In this document: piece by piece, positions 50,419 through 61,523 of the stretch | How the letters are laid out: every line of letters starts with the position of its first letter | How positions within the stretch are numbered: the first letter of the stretch is position 1 | NCBI RefSeq assembly: GCF_900104155.1 | Contig: NZ_FMYB01000007.1 | Span: forward strand, 62,001-126,000 | DNA: 64,000 bases | Source: Butyrivibrio sp. INlla16 | Lineage (GTDB): Bacteria; Bacillota; Clostridia; Lachnospirales; Lachnospiraceae | Direction: 5' to 3' | Made by a program: the position numbers and the translations under genes | The notes under the pieces: generated by a model | Databases searched by the model: none | Told to the model about the DNA's origin: nothing | What the model saw: only the letters and a program-made list of their open reading frames with translations

Positions 50419-50913
50419 CTAATACGCCCCCTTATTTATCGCACGAATTGCTTCCGACTGAATATCACGATTATATGATAGCATAGGTGCAACATCTTTT
50501 CCCCTTACTCTCCTGTCCGCATAATTGCGTGTAAGCTTTACGACAAGCGGTGATAAAACAAGAACGCCTATAAGATTAGGTATCATCATAAGTCCATTGA
50601 AGGTATCGGAAATATCCCAGACAAGAGATGATTCCATTACAGCTCCAAAGACCATAAGAATAATAAATATAAATCGGTATATTTTCGCCCACGTAACACC
50701 GATCAGATATTCCACAACTTTCGCTCCGTAATATGACCATCCCATAACAGTTGTAAATGCAAATAACGTTATTATAATAACCACAAATATTTCTCCGGGG
50801 CGACCAAGTACCTGGTTAAAAGCATGTGCAACCAAAGTTGCATCATCAGTACCTACTACAGTCAGACCTGCCTCAGCATCTGAAGCACCTGCGGTCCATC
50901 CACAACCGGCATT
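50419..50913 (-). pseudogene. C-terminal fragment of an alanine/glycine:cation symporter (AGCS family)
   Basis: The frame is open from 50913 (after a TGA at 50914-50916) to 50419. From about 50900 on it reads like the last quarter of AGCS transporters: ATLVAHAFNQVLGRPGEIF, TLFAFTTVMGWSYYG, and DTFNGLMMIPNLIGVLVLS. The N-terminal three quarters (about 330-350 residues, most membrane helices) are missing, and there is no credible start (the first usable codon is TTG at 50835). Its 5' part overlaps, in another frame, the end of the response regulator, which is itself cut short. This looks like a deletion junction or an assembly join. Confidence 0.8.
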
Positions 50914-51596
50914 TCATAATCCAGAAGAATAAGATCAACGGGTTTCTTCAAAAGGAATGTGATTGCCTGCATTCCGGCAGTCACTACATCTGTTTTATAT
51001 TTATCCTTAATCCAGGACTTTACCATCCCCGCATAGGAAGGGTCATCATCAACTATAAGGATTTTCTTTCTGGCATCCTGTTCTGCCTCATTTAGCATCA
51101 TAACGGAGTCTCTGTCATCCCCCAGTACAGCCTCTTCCTCTTCACCGTTTTTCGCTCTTTCCTCGGCAGCCTGCTGTTCCTCGACTCTTTTTTCAAGCCT
51201 TTTCATAAAGGATGCCATCTCTTCTTCAACTGCAAGAACAAAAGCTTCCGGTTCTACAGGACGAATCATCCATCTGTATGAAATAAGATCAGGAAACTCA
51301 CGAAGCATTTTCTCCTTATCGCCGGCTTCTGCTATAAAGATCATATTGCAATCGTGATCCTTGACCTGATCCTTAACAAGAATCATGTTTTTCTTACCAT
51401 TTTTGGCATCAAGAATATCCTGCGGATTATACACAACAAAAACAGCTGCATCCCTGACGCAGTTATCTATTTTATCAAAATCTTCAACTATAGAAATTGT
51501 TTCGAAACGTTCCGCTTTGATTTTCTTTTCCAGCCCGCTTATAACAATGCTGGATTTTTCCATCAGAAAAACAACACTCTTTTCCATCTTGCTCAT
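50862..51596 (-). CDS. Response-regulator-like protein, receiver domain truncated
   Basis: 244 residues. About 5-125: a receiver-like domain without clear phosphorylation residues (VVFLMEKSSIVISGLEKKIK, and MIFIAEAGDKEKMLREFP). About 135-165: Glu/Ala-rich helical linker. About 178-244: a second receiver domain with KKILIVDDDPSY, phospho-acceptor Asp in LILLDYEMPVVDGP, stopping at QMLRQV. The last third (fourth and fifth strands with the conserved Ser/Thr and Lys) is missing. The stop arises right where similarity to the symporter starts. GGAGG supports the start. Confidence 0.75.
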   Translation of the reverse strand: MSKMEKSVVFLMEKSSIVISGLEKKIKAERFETISIVEDFDKIDNCVRDAAVFVVYNPQDILDAKNGKKNMILVKDQVKDHDCNMIFIAEAGDKEKMLREFPDLISYRWMIRPVEPEAFVLAVEEEMASFMKRLEKRVEEQQAAEERAKNGEEEEAVLGDDRDSVMMLNEAEQDARKKILIVDDDPSYAGMVKSWIKDKYKTDVVTAGMQAITFLLKKPVDLILLDYEMPVVDGPQVLQMLRQV

Positions 51597-51741
51597 TTAT
51601 ATCCCTCCGCCCAAAAATCATCTCATACTACTTTCAGGTCTTGGTCATATACTTACTCCATAATAAAATTATATAGTAACCCACGTTTCTATAAGCATGA
51701 CATTTTTGTATAGTTGATAAAATTTTATAAAATTTCATAAA

Positions 51742-51776
51742 CAAAGAAAGTGCCGGTTCACGAGAAACCGGCACTT
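51742..51776 (-). terminator. Terminator after the giant hydrolase gene
   Basis: Minus strand AAAGTGCCGGTT, 5-7 base loop, AACCGGCACTTT, then CTTTGTTT. Confidence 0.85.
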
Positions 51777-51789
51777 TGTGCTTAAAACA

Positions 51790-54700
51790 TTATTTCTTTT
51801 CTTTAGTAATCTTCTGTAGTTTACCGTTCTTGGCAAAATGATAGGTTTTCTTTCCTATTTTGACTTTTCCGGTCTGCATCACTCCATCCTTGTCAAAGTA
51901 GTACTTTGCACCGCCAATCTTCTTAAAACCGGTATAAACCTTACCCTTTGCATCAGTGTAGTACTTCTTACCATCAACCTTGTGGAAGCCTTTATTTGCA
52001 AGTCCCTTCTTATCAAAGAAGTATTTCTTGCCCTTGAAGGTTACAAGTCCCTTTGCTACACCGCCTTCCTTAAGAACAAGCTGGTACTTACCCTTATTCT
52101 TGCCCTTCTTGATCTTTTTGATTTTTCCTGATACTGAAGGGATTGTCTCCTCTGAGGAATTATCTGCTATTGCAGTATCTTCTGTCCCCTCAACCTTAGG
52201 AGTTGTTGTTTCAGTCTGAGTTGTCTGTCCGCTCTCAGATGTTTCGGGCTTGGTTGCAGGCTTGGTTTCAGGCTCTGACTCAGTTTTTGTCTCCGGCCTA
52301 TCAGCAGGTGTTCCCTCTGAAGGCTTTTCTTCGGAAGGCTTCTCTTCAGAAGGCTTTTCTTCGCCTGAAGGATCCTCTTCTCCTGAAGGATTCTCGTTTT
52401 CATTTGAACCTTCCAGGTTTGCTGTTCCTTCATATAAAGCCTTTACTTCCTCTGCGGAAACAGGTCTGTTAAACAGGCTGAAATCATCAACCATGGCAGT
52501 TGTGTATTCTCCGCCTCCCCAGTTGGCCTTACCAATCTGTGTTACAGCGTTCTTTCCGAGAATCTGATCAGCTCTTGCCGTTGCAGCTACTGTACTTACG
52601 AGTTCACCGTTGACATAGAGTTCCGTGTATTTTTTGTAGAATACTATGGTTACCATCTTCCATTCGTTGTTAAATGCACTGATATCAGCAATATTTGCCT
52701 CACTTCTTACACCTCTGTTTTTATATCTCTCAACATGAAGCTTACTATCATTCGACAGCGGGTCTATAACACCTATGTATTTCTCATAATTATTCTTTGG
52801 TTCATCCGCTGTTTCTGCCGCATAGAAGAGCCATTGTGTCTCTTTCTTAACCTCAGAATTACTCCAATAGTTTACGCTAAAGGACTTAAGGCCTGAAAGA
52901 AGTGATGATCCATCCTCTTTTGTAAGAGTAAGATACTGTTTATCTGCCTTGTTAAGCTTAACAGCCTTTCCATCACCGTGCTCTACCACATCATAGCCAT
53001 TATTCACTGTGGCTACAGCACCTTTTCCTGCAAAGCCTTTTTCTTCATCATCAAAGGTGAAGTGTGCAATAGCAGCATCTGAAAGCGTTGTATCAAAGGT
53101 ATCCTCTTCCTCTACTGTATCGATTCCCCATTTTTCAACAGCGGCTCTGTATTCTGCATCAGTAATGCCGATAACTGTTCCATGTCTCATGGTTGAAGGG
53201 AAGGAATACTCGGCCTCTGTAAGCTTTGTAAACTCGCCGCTTCCAATATCGTCAGTTACGCTCGGATAATATCCGCCGTGACCATAGTCATCAAGTAGCA
53301 TGCACCATTTATTCTGATCATTGAACTTGAAAATAGTTCCGCCTTCAACACCGAGTTCATTATTGAGGTAAGGTGATTTAACTCTGATCCACTCTCCTGT
53401 AAGAGAAGTAGCTCTTTCAAGGATCTCATATTTTCCCTTTTCAGGATCACCTTCTTCAATAGCAGCGTCGCCTGACTCAGACTTGGAAAGTCTGTAATAT
53501 ACTTTCTGTCCGTTTTCCTCTACTGCTATTACGGATGTATCAATAATACTCTTGTCGACTCCGTTCTTATCCTTTACATGAATCCATACCTCTGGTTCCG
53601 AGAAGGTGTAGAAGTCTCTTGTTGTTGCGTACCAAATTTTATGGAAGCCATCAATCATAGACGCCCAGAATACAATGTATTCGCCGGTCTCATCATCATA
53701 GAAGGCCTCGGGAGCCCAAGTGCATCCAGCATTATCGGCAGCAACCTCTACCATTCTCTGCTCGCCCCAGTTCACCAGGTCTGTGGACTCCCAGATCATT
53801 ATGCACTTACTTCCTTCATTCTGTGCTCTGCCCCAGTCACCATTTTTATTGATATTGAGGTCGGTAGCAATCATGTAAAACTTATCGCCCTCAGGTGATC
53901 TGATAATGAAAGGATCACGAAGGCCTTTTTCACCCATAGTTGATGTAACAACCGGGTATCCGTCATTCATTGCGCTCCAGTTAAGACCATCATCGCTTCC
54001 TGCAAAGTAAATCTGCTCTCCGTCTGCTGTGCCCTCACCTGTGAAGTATGCAAACAGATAATGGGTAAGCTTGTTTTCACCGGCTTTAGCCTTAACAGTA
54101 AGCTCAAATGTCTTATTAAAGCTCTCATCCCCAAGGGTAAACGTTGCTGTAAGAGTGACTTTCTCATCCTTATCTGTTCTGTTTACAACACCTTTTTTGA
54201 TATTTCCGCTATCTTCAGTGGTTACGATTTCAGGAGCAGATGATTTCCAGGTTATTTCGGAACCATTCTTTCCTGTCTCCGGAAGAGTAATATTTCCTCT
54301 TACATCCGAAGTATTAGGAATAGTTACATTTGCAGCATCTTCCTTAAGCTGCTCCATAGAAGAACCTACAACCACAGTCATATTAAAGGTCTTCTGATCG
54401 TCAGCAAGATCCTGCATTTCAACATCCTCGGTACTTGTGAAAACAGGCTTTCCTTCAGCGTTAAATCTGAGAATTGCCATGTTTGCATTTCTGCAGGGAT
54501 CATACAAAGGATCTATACCTGCCCAAGCACATTTCTTGTTGTAGCACTCCTCATCACGTGCATGGTAAACAATTACAATGTCACCTGTGTTGTTATCAAA
54601 GGTAAAGCTGTTATGTCCGGGCCCGTACTGTCCCTCGAGGTCAGTAGTCTTCAGAACAGCCTTCCTGTTCTTTGTCCAGCTGTCAGGGTTCATAAGATCA

Positions 54701-57700
54701 GAATCCTCATCTGCTGTAAGAAGTCCCACGCAATATTCAGGTCCTGTTGTAGAGCCTGAAAAAGCAACATATATTTTACCGTCTCTCTTAAGAACTGCAG
54801 GTCCCTCATTTATCTTCTGCGCACCATTCATCTCCCAAGGATATTCGGGAGTAGAAATAATAATCGGATCAGATGCAAGCTTCCAGGGCTCATCTGTATT
54901 AAGCTCTGCCATAGCAAGCTTTGATACATCGGTCTTATATGCCCAGATAACATAGCTCTTTTCACCTGCAGTGAACATTGTCATATCAAGTGAAAATGTA
55001 TCAAACGCTCCTTCAAATCCACCATCCTTATTAACAAATCTTCCTTTTTCCTCCCACTTTGCAGGATTAAGCAGATCAGCTGAATCTGTACAGTGAAGTA
55101 CATAAGGTCTGATTGACCAGTAATCATTGTCACAGCAACCTGAGAAATATACATACCAGTCTGAACCGATCTTATGAAGTTCGGGAGCCCATATATGGTG
55201 GCTTAATTCACCGCTCTCATGAGCCTTCCATACCGTAACATCCTCTGCCTCGGAAAGACCTGCAAGAGTTTTACTTCTGCGAAGAGCCACTCTGTCGTAG
55301 CCATTTACAGCGTTATAATATGCCGGCCATGAGGAAGTCATATAATAATATCCGTCATCTTCATTATAGATCACATAAGGATCAGCCTTTTCATCTACAA
55401 CAGGATTGCCATAGTATGAGAGTTTTCCTGTAAGCTTATAGGTTCCTGCCTTGAAGTCCTTGGTATTAAGAACTCTGTTTCCATCCTCGTCATACCATGT
55501 AATTACTGCATCATCCTTAACTTCATTGTTATTAAAAGTAAGTGTTGCACCTGTATTTTGAAGAAGTGAATAGTCTTTTCCAAGTTCAACAGATACTTTC
55601 TCGGAATATCTGGGTTCTACGGAAGTAACTCTGATTCCAAGATCTTTTTCTTCCTGAACTTCAGCCCTTTCCTTATAGGCAACCTTCTCAACATCTCTGT
55701 TCTCATAGAGATCTTCAATTTCTTCTGATGTAAGAGCTCTGTCAAATACTGCAAGATCATCCATGATCATGTCAGAGTACTCGCCGCCGCCCCAGTTAGC
55801 CTTACCGATCTGAAGAATACCCTTATTTCCGCCAAAGATATCTTCAAGATCCGCATCGGAAGCCACTTTGCTCTTAAGCTCACCATCAATATAAAGGAGC
55901 GTATCGTTTTTATCAGCAACTACAGTCACCATCTTCCAGTCATTAACCTTAGGTGTCTCATTAGTTGCAGGTCTTCCCTGGTTTTCAAGATAGAAACGTT
56001 CAACTCTGATTTTGCCATTATTTAACGGATCAGCAATTCCAAGATATTTTTCCTTCTTGGAAACTTGAGTGTCGGAATTAGGTGCCGCATAAAATGCCCA
56101 GCTTGTGCCACTTGTAGTCACATCGCTGAAATAATTGATCGTTACGCTGTCAAGTCCCGCAAGAACATTCTTCTTGCCATCAGAACTCTTTACATCAAGC
56201 CACTGATTATTACCAAGCTTAATAGCTTTTTTACCTACAGCTGCATCACGAACGAGTTCGTAGCCGCCATTGGAAGTAGCCTTTGCACCTCTTCCGGAGA
56301 AGCCCTTCTCCTCACTGTCAAAGGTAAAGTGAAGCACAAGGTTACTGTCGCCCTCTTCAGTAACACCGGGATCCTCTTCGTCTTCGGGTTCTGCAGGCAT
56401 CTTTTCAAGATAATAATCATAAAGATCTGCTACCTTATCACCTGTCAGAGCGCCATCGTAAACTGAAAGTTCATCGATAAGAATATCGTTATATTCTCCA
56501 CTACCCCAGTTTGCTTTACCAATCTGAAGAATACCATTCTCAGTGAAAAGATTACTTAATGCTACTTTACTGTCAGTAGTGTTCTTAAGCTCACCGTTGA
56601 TATACAGGAAAGTATTGTCACTGTCAGCCACAACTGTTACCATCTTCCACTCATTATCGATATTGGGTGTATTGGTGGTAGCAGGTCTTCCTCCGTTGTT
56701 GAAATACCTCTCTACATCTACAAGGTTATTATCCTTAGTATCCATTACCGCAAAATATTTTTCATTCGGATACTGCGGTGCATCAGCATTTGGAGCTGCA
56801 TAGAATACCCAGTGTGTTCCTGTATTATTTCTTGTCTTACTAAAGAAATTAACTGTGATTGTATCGTTACCGGCAAGTACATTTTTGCCGTCAGCACCCT
56901 TAACGTTTATCCATTGCTGCTTTGTGCCATCTAGCTTAAGGGCTCCTTCACCGATAAGCTTATCCCCAGTTGATACTGCAAATTCCTCAGTTTCCGTATT
57001 AGCTTCATAATAGGTAAGTGTGGCATTTGAAGCTGCATCGCTTATGTTCTCATCAAAGGAGAAATCAAGAATCTTCTTTGCGCTCATATCAGATTCAGGA
57101 TTAATGTTACCATTTCTTACGCTTACACCATCAATGATATAAGTTGTGATGGAGTTACCTTTAGCTGTTGCTGTGAAGAATTTACCGCTCTTATCAACGC
57201 TAATATCATCACTTTCGGAAACGTCAGCCCAGTTCTCACCGTTAGCAAGAGATCCGCTTGTACGGATGGCTGTAACATTTTCTCCTATCGATCTGAACTC
57301 AGAGAGATCGAACTTCCATTTCTTATCTGATGCCTTATCATTTGTAGCAACAATTACAAGCTTGTGTCCCTTTGAATCATAAGCAGCAACTGTATTCTTT
57401 CCGGAGTCCATAAGTGTATACCCGGGTCTGATATATCTGGAATACTGTCCGAAGGAGTAATATTTCTTTGTAAGAACAACCTTCTGATTGCTGTGATCTG
57501 CGATAGCAACACCCCAAAGGCTCTTGCCTGCACTCTCATCATTATTCTCAAGCCACTCTTCAAGGCTCTCTGAATTATCATACTTATTGTAAGCTTCATC
57601 ATATTTGGAAGCTGTCTCATTAGCAGCAATGTCTTCTTTATCGGAAATATGAGTATCAATAATATCCCATATTATCCATGCTGAAGGCATAAGACCGTTG

Positions 57701-60000
57701 AGGTCTGTGATAAGCCTCTCGGAGAATCCAAGTGAACTTGACATCTCACCTGCACCGTTTACGGTAAATGCTCCGTCAACCTCACTCATCCATAGATTCT
57801 CTCCGCTTTCTTCGGCGAGAGTTCTGAGTCCTTTGCGATTACTTCCGCTATATGTATGTGTATCAATTCTTGTAACAACATTCTTTGCCTCATCAGAGAG
57901 TGCCTTATAAGAAGAAATAGCTGTATCGATGCTTGTCTCATCTGATGCTGAAAGGACAATATCAGTAATTCCTTTCTTTTTAAGCTCATTAGCAAAAGCT
58001 GTGATAATGCGTGACTGTGACTCGCCAAGGTCAAAGTGACAGCCTTCCTGCTTATCACTGTTCTTCCCCCAGTAATTTGTGTAGGGCTCGTTCATGGGAG
58101 TTGCACTCTGGAAAATGATTCCCTCATCTTTCCAATGCTCAACTACGTCTGCCATATATGCAGCAAATGCATTAACACTATCGCTTCGAAGGTTATCCTT
58201 ATTTGAGTCCTCATTACCTGAAGAGCATCCGCTAACCGTCATGAAATACGGAGGTGAATTCGAAAATGCTTCCGCAATAAATTCATCTGCACCCACCTTA
58301 GCAATTGCCGCTTTTAACACATTTATCTGATTTTTATCTGCATCCCAGTCATAATTCCAGGCAAAGCCGCATTCCTCGTCATATCTGGTAAAAGCTGCAG
58401 GATCCTCAACATCTTCAATTCTTGTTACATCCTTGCAGTATCCGGGAACAACGGAATCTGATCTCACGATATGATTTGCATGAGCAAAAGGTGTATCAGG
58501 ATTTGATGACTCATCTATCTTTTCCTCATACTTATCAGCTCCTTCGGGAACTACACCCTCATCTCCGCTTTTAACAATAAGAAGCTTAACAAAATCAAGT
58601 GTCCAGTCATTGTTTATTCCACCGATTGTAAGCTTGTTAGAGCCTTCTGTCAGCTTTACATTTTTCATTGTTACTCTGTAAAGCTTTTGATCTCCGCCTG
58701 TTGCAATTACATCTTTATTAATCTCGTCCTTGGATACGCTGTAGTACTCAGTAACTACGCCATCCTGCTGTGAATTAAGGGCGGAAATAGTCTCCACTTC
58801 CTCCTGCACATCTATGTTTTCCGAAAGTGAATCGGTTTCAGCTTCAGGAATTACATCAGTATCTTCAGCACTTCCGTTATCCCCTGCCGTTTCAACTTCA
58901 GCGCCCTCAGAATCCTGTACTGTATCATTTTCTGTTACAGTTGTTTCTTCTACCTGTGCCTTTTCTTCATTTGCCTCAGGAGCTAGCTCTGAAGCTTTAT
59001 CATTGCCGGGAGCAGTAGTCTCCTCTAAGGAGGTATTCTCTACTTCTTCGGTAGCAGTTTCATTATTACCTGTATTTTCCTCAGCACTATTTTCCGGGGT
59101 AACTGAACCTGTTTCAGTACCTGTTTCTTCGGTAGTGTTTGTTATTTCTTCAGCGTTTTCTTTTGAAGGAGAAACTGCTTCTTCGCCAGTCTCCTCAGAT
59201 ATAACTACTGTAGAAACTTCAGCTGTTTCAGCCTCCGCATCGTTATTCTCAGCGGGCACTTCAACCGTCTCGGTGCTTACTGACGCTCTGTCAACTCTGA
59301 GCCCTACGCCCCTTCCATTATCACCACTAAGAGTAAACAGCATCTTAACGGTATATTCACCGGTATCAGCAGCATTAAAATTAAATACAAGATTTCCACC
59401 CTGCCCCGGCTGCGCATCAAGCTCATTAATCCAGCCTATTCCATTGAATTTGCCAACCTTATCTCCTTTTGCAAATCCAAAATCAGCATCGGAAATCAAA
59501 TACTTAGAGTTTGCGAATTTACCGTTCTCTTCGCATTTCATGTTGGATCCTGTATAGGGAATCTCTGCTCTGTCTGCGGTCAGAATCTTAGCTTTTTTAT
59601 TTCTCGGCACTTCCACCTTCTGTCCAAGGTCCTTGGGATCATAGGTATTGTCACCACCGCCCACGTTATAGCGGCCAATGTTAAGTCCAAGTCCCTCATT
59701 CTCATCAAAGAAATATGTGGCAGCCTGCTGTGTTAGTTCATCGCTGTAACCGATACGATTCGCCCACCAGCAAAGCGAAGTTCCAAATCCCTGGAACTCA
59801 CCCAGTCCGTCACCATCAGTATCATTGAAGGTTGATACATCCTTCGTGTCGATTCTGATGGTTTTGTCCACAGAACCCCCGGCTGCTTTTGCCGTAAGAC
59901 TAGCATCCATTCCCGGCAAAGAACCGAACAGCGTCGCTACCGAAACCGATGCCGATAACAGGGCACTGGCTCCCCTCTTGTAGAAACTCCTTCTCTTCAT
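51790..60000 (-). CDS. Giant secreted multi-domain glycoside hydrolase (GH30, two GH43-type domains, three LamG, cell-wall repeats)
   Basis: 2736 residues, ATG at 60000 with GGGAGG upstream. Signal peptide 1-40. GH30-type barrel 46-960: FQGFGTSLCWWANRIG and LGLNIGRYNVGGGD (71-117), SNSPPYFMTVSGCSSG (580-595), acid/base Glu638 in PMNEPY, nucleophile Glu740 in LWMSEVDG. Residues 121-505 interrupt the barrel with a CBM6/35-like beta domain (about 140-245 and 410-480), itself split by a 165-residue Glu/Thr/Ser-rich stretch. LamG-like domains: about 975-1195, 1220-1430, 2305-2522. GH43 domain about 1535-1860 (Asp1540 in KADPYVIY, HHIWAPELHK, Glu1732 in INEGPAVL). Ig-like regions 1460-1535 and 1875-1972. 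Second GH43-type domain about 1976-2285 (LRDPFII, CTWAPEAFY, and Glu2219 in GVEGGTIF). Pro/Glu/Ser linker 2530-2620, then cell-wall-binding repeats 2650-2735 (GKKYFFDKKG, GKKYYTDAKG, GAKYYFDKDG). Probably acts on arabinose- or galactose-decorated plant polymers. Confidence 0.88.
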   Translation of the reverse strand: MKRRSFYKRGASALLSASVSVATLFGSLPGMDASLTAKAAGGSVDKTIRIDTKDVSTFNDTDGDGLGEFQGFGTSLCWWANRIGYSDELTQQAATYFFDENEGLGLNIGRYNVGGGDNTYDPKDLGQKVEVPRNKKAKILTADRAEIPYTGSNMKCEENGKFANSKYLISDADFGFAKGDKVGKFNGIGWINELDAQPGQGGNLVFNFNAADTGEYTVKMLFTLSGDNGRGVGLRVDRASVSTETVEVPAENNDAEAETAEVSTVVISEETGEEAVSPSKENAEEITNTTEETGTETGSVTPENSAEENTGNNETATEEVENTSLEETTAPGNDKASELAPEANEEKAQVEETTVTENDTVQDSEGAEVETAGDNGSAEDTDVIPEAETDSLSENIDVQEEVETISALNSQQDGVVTEYYSVSKDEINKDVIATGGDQKLYRVTMKNVKLTEGSNKLTIGGINNDWTLDFVKLLIVKSGDEGVVPEGADKYEEKIDESSNPDTPFAHANHIVRSDSVVPGYCKDVTRIEDVEDPAAFTRYDEECGFAWNYDWDADKNQINVLKAAIAKVGADEFIAEAFSNSPPYFMTVSGCSSGNEDSNKDNLRSDSVNAFAAYMADVVEHWKDEGIIFQSATPMNEPYTNYWGKNSDKQEGCHFDLGESQSRIITAFANELKKKGITDIVLSASDETSIDTAISSYKALSDEAKNVVTRIDTHTYSGSNRKGLRTLAEESGENLWMSEVDGAFTVNGAGEMSSSLGFSERLITDLNGLMPSAWIIWDIIDTHISDKEDIAANETASKYDEAYNKYDNSESLEEWLENNDESAGKSLWGVAIADHSNQKVVLTKKYYSFGQYSRYIRPGYTLMDSGKNTVAAYDSKGHKLVIVATNDKASDKKWKFDLSEFRSIGENVTAIRTSGSLANGENWADVSESDDISVDKSGKFFTATAKGNSITTYIIDGVSVRNGNINPESDMSAKKILDFSFDENISDAASNATLTYYEANTETEEFAVSTGDKLIGEGALKLDGTKQQWINVKGADGKNVLAGNDTITVNFFSKTRNNTGTHWVFYAAPNADAPQYPNEKYFAVMDTKDNNLVDVERYFNNGGRPATTNTPNIDNEWKMVTVVADSDNTFLYINGELKNTTDSKVALSNLFTENGILQIGKANWGSGEYNDILIDELSVYDGALTGDKVADLYDYYLEKMPAEPEDEEDPGVTEEGDSNLVLHFTFDSEEKGFSGRGAKATSNGGYELVRDAAVGKKAIKLGNNQWLDVKSSDGKKNVLAGLDSVTINYFSDVTTSGTSWAFYAAPNSDTQVSKKEKYLGIADPLNNGKIRVERFYLENQGRPATNETPKVNDWKMVTVVADKNDTLLYIDGELKSKVASDADLEDIFGGNKGILQIGKANWGGGEYSDMIMDDLAVFDRALTSEEIEDLYENRDVEKVAYKERAEVQEEKDLGIRVTSVEPRYSEKVSVELGKDYSLLQNTGATLTFNNNEVKDDAVITWYDEDGNRVLNTKDFKAGTYKLTGKLSYYGNPVVDEKADPYVIYNEDDGYYYMTSSWPAYYNAVNGYDRVALRRSKTLAGLSEAEDVTVWKAHESGELSHHIWAPELHKIGSDWYVYFSGCCDNDYWSIRPYVLHCTDSADLLNPAKWEEKGRFVNKDGGFEGAFDTFSLDMTMFTAGEKSYVIWAYKTDVSKLAMAELNTDEPWKLASDPIIISTPEYPWEMNGAQKINEGPAVLKRDGKIYVAFSGSTTGPEYCVGLLTADEDSDLMNPDSWTKNRKAVLKTTDLEGQYGPGHNSFTFDNNTGDIVIVYHARDEECYNKKCAWAGIDPLYDPCRNANMAILRFNAEGKPVFTSTEDVEMQDLADDQKTFNMTVVVGSSMEQLKEDAANVTIPNTSDVRGNITLPETGKNGSEITWKSSAPEIVTTEDSGNIKKGVVNRTDKDEKVTLTATFTLGDESFNKTFELTVKAKAGENKLTHYLFAYFTGEGTADGEQIYFAGSDDGLNWSAMNDGYPVVTSTMGEKGLRDPFIIRSPEGDKFYMIATDLNINKNGDWGRAQNEGSKCIMIWESTDLVNWGEQRMVEVAADNAGCTWAPEAFYDDETGEYIVFWASMIDGFHKIWYATTRDFYTFSEPEVWIHVKDKNGVDKSIIDTSVIAVEENGQKVYYRLSKSESGDAAIEEGDPEKGKYEILERATSLTGEWIRVKSPYLNNELGVEGGTIFKFNDQNKWCMLLDDYGHGGYYPSVTDDIGSGEFTKLTEAEYSFPSTMRHGTVIGITDAEYRAAVEKWGIDTVEEEDTFDTTLSDAAIAHFTFDDEEKGFAGKGAVATVNNGYDVVEHGDGKAVKLNKADKQYLTLTKEDGSSLLSGLKSFSVNYWSNSEVKKETQWLFYAAETADEPKNNYEKYIGVIDPLSNDSKLHVERYKNRGVRSEANIADISAFNNEWKMVTIVFYKKYTELYVNGELVSTVAATARADQILGKNAVTQIGKANWGGGEYTTAMVDDFSLFNRPVSAEEVKALYEGTANLEGSNENENPSGEEDPSGEEKPSEEKPSEEKPSEGTPADRPETKTESEPETKPATKPETSESGQTTQTETTTPKVEGTEDTAIADNSSEETIPSVSGKIKKIKKGKNKGKYQLVLKEGGVAKGLVTFKGKKYFFDKKGLANKGFHKVDGKKYYTDAKGKVYTGFKKIGGAKYYFDKDGVMQTGKVKIGKKTYHFAKNGKLQKITKEKK

Positions 60001-60110
60001 TTTTATCCTCCCTTTTACTTCCGGACATTTGCCTGTGTCCGGCTATATTTTGCAGCTCCCTACAACTGCTTTGGTTCATAGTAAAGTGTATAGGTAAAAT
60101 TTTATTTCAT

Positions 60111-60153
60111 TTTTTACTTGTGAACAATGCGTGATTTTTACTGAATTTTTACT
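60111..60153 (-). promoter_or_regulatory. Three AGTAAAAA repeats before the giant hydrolase gene
   Basis: Minus strand AGTAAAAA at 60153-60146, 60142-60135 and 60118-60111; the first two are 11 bases apart. Similar repeats lie before the neighbouring lacI gene. They are candidate regulator sites. The rest of 60001-60196 shows only possible -10 sequences. Confidence 0.35.
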
Positions 60154-60191
60154 TTAAATTTTATCTATAATTCCAATAACGTTTAAGTGCG

Positions 60192-60232
60192 CAAAAAAAC
60201 AGCATGTCAAGCAAAAAAATTGCCCACATGCC
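60192..60232 (-). terminator. Terminator after the lacI gene
   Basis: Minus strand GCATGTGGGCAA, T-rich loop, TTGCTTGACATGC, then TGTTTTTTT. Confidence 0.75.
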
Positions 60233-60253
60233 GTTATTGTTATTACAAAAATA

Positions 60254-61381
<1,128 letters not shown>

Positions 61382-61441
61382 ATCTCGCGTCACGCAAAAA
61401 TATGTATTTTGGTTTTATGCATATTTTACAATATTATACAT

Positions 61442-61480
61442 GCAAAAAGGCCCTTCTCCTTTTTGGGAGAAAGGCCTTCT
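61442..61480 (-). terminator. Terminator after the xylanase gene
   Basis: Minus strand AAGGCCTTTCTCCC, AAAAA loop, GGAGAAGGGCCTT, then TTTGC. Confidence 0.8.
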
Positions 61481-61523
61481 CTTGATATATTTCCTTTAGG
61501 GAGGGAAACATATATCCGTTTTC

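Noticed and set aside
58814-59557. A 247-residue Ser/Val-rich frame on the plus strand
   Set aside because: It is antisense to the Glu/Thr/Ser-rich insert of the giant hydrolase and is a composition artefact; it has no ribosome site or family match.
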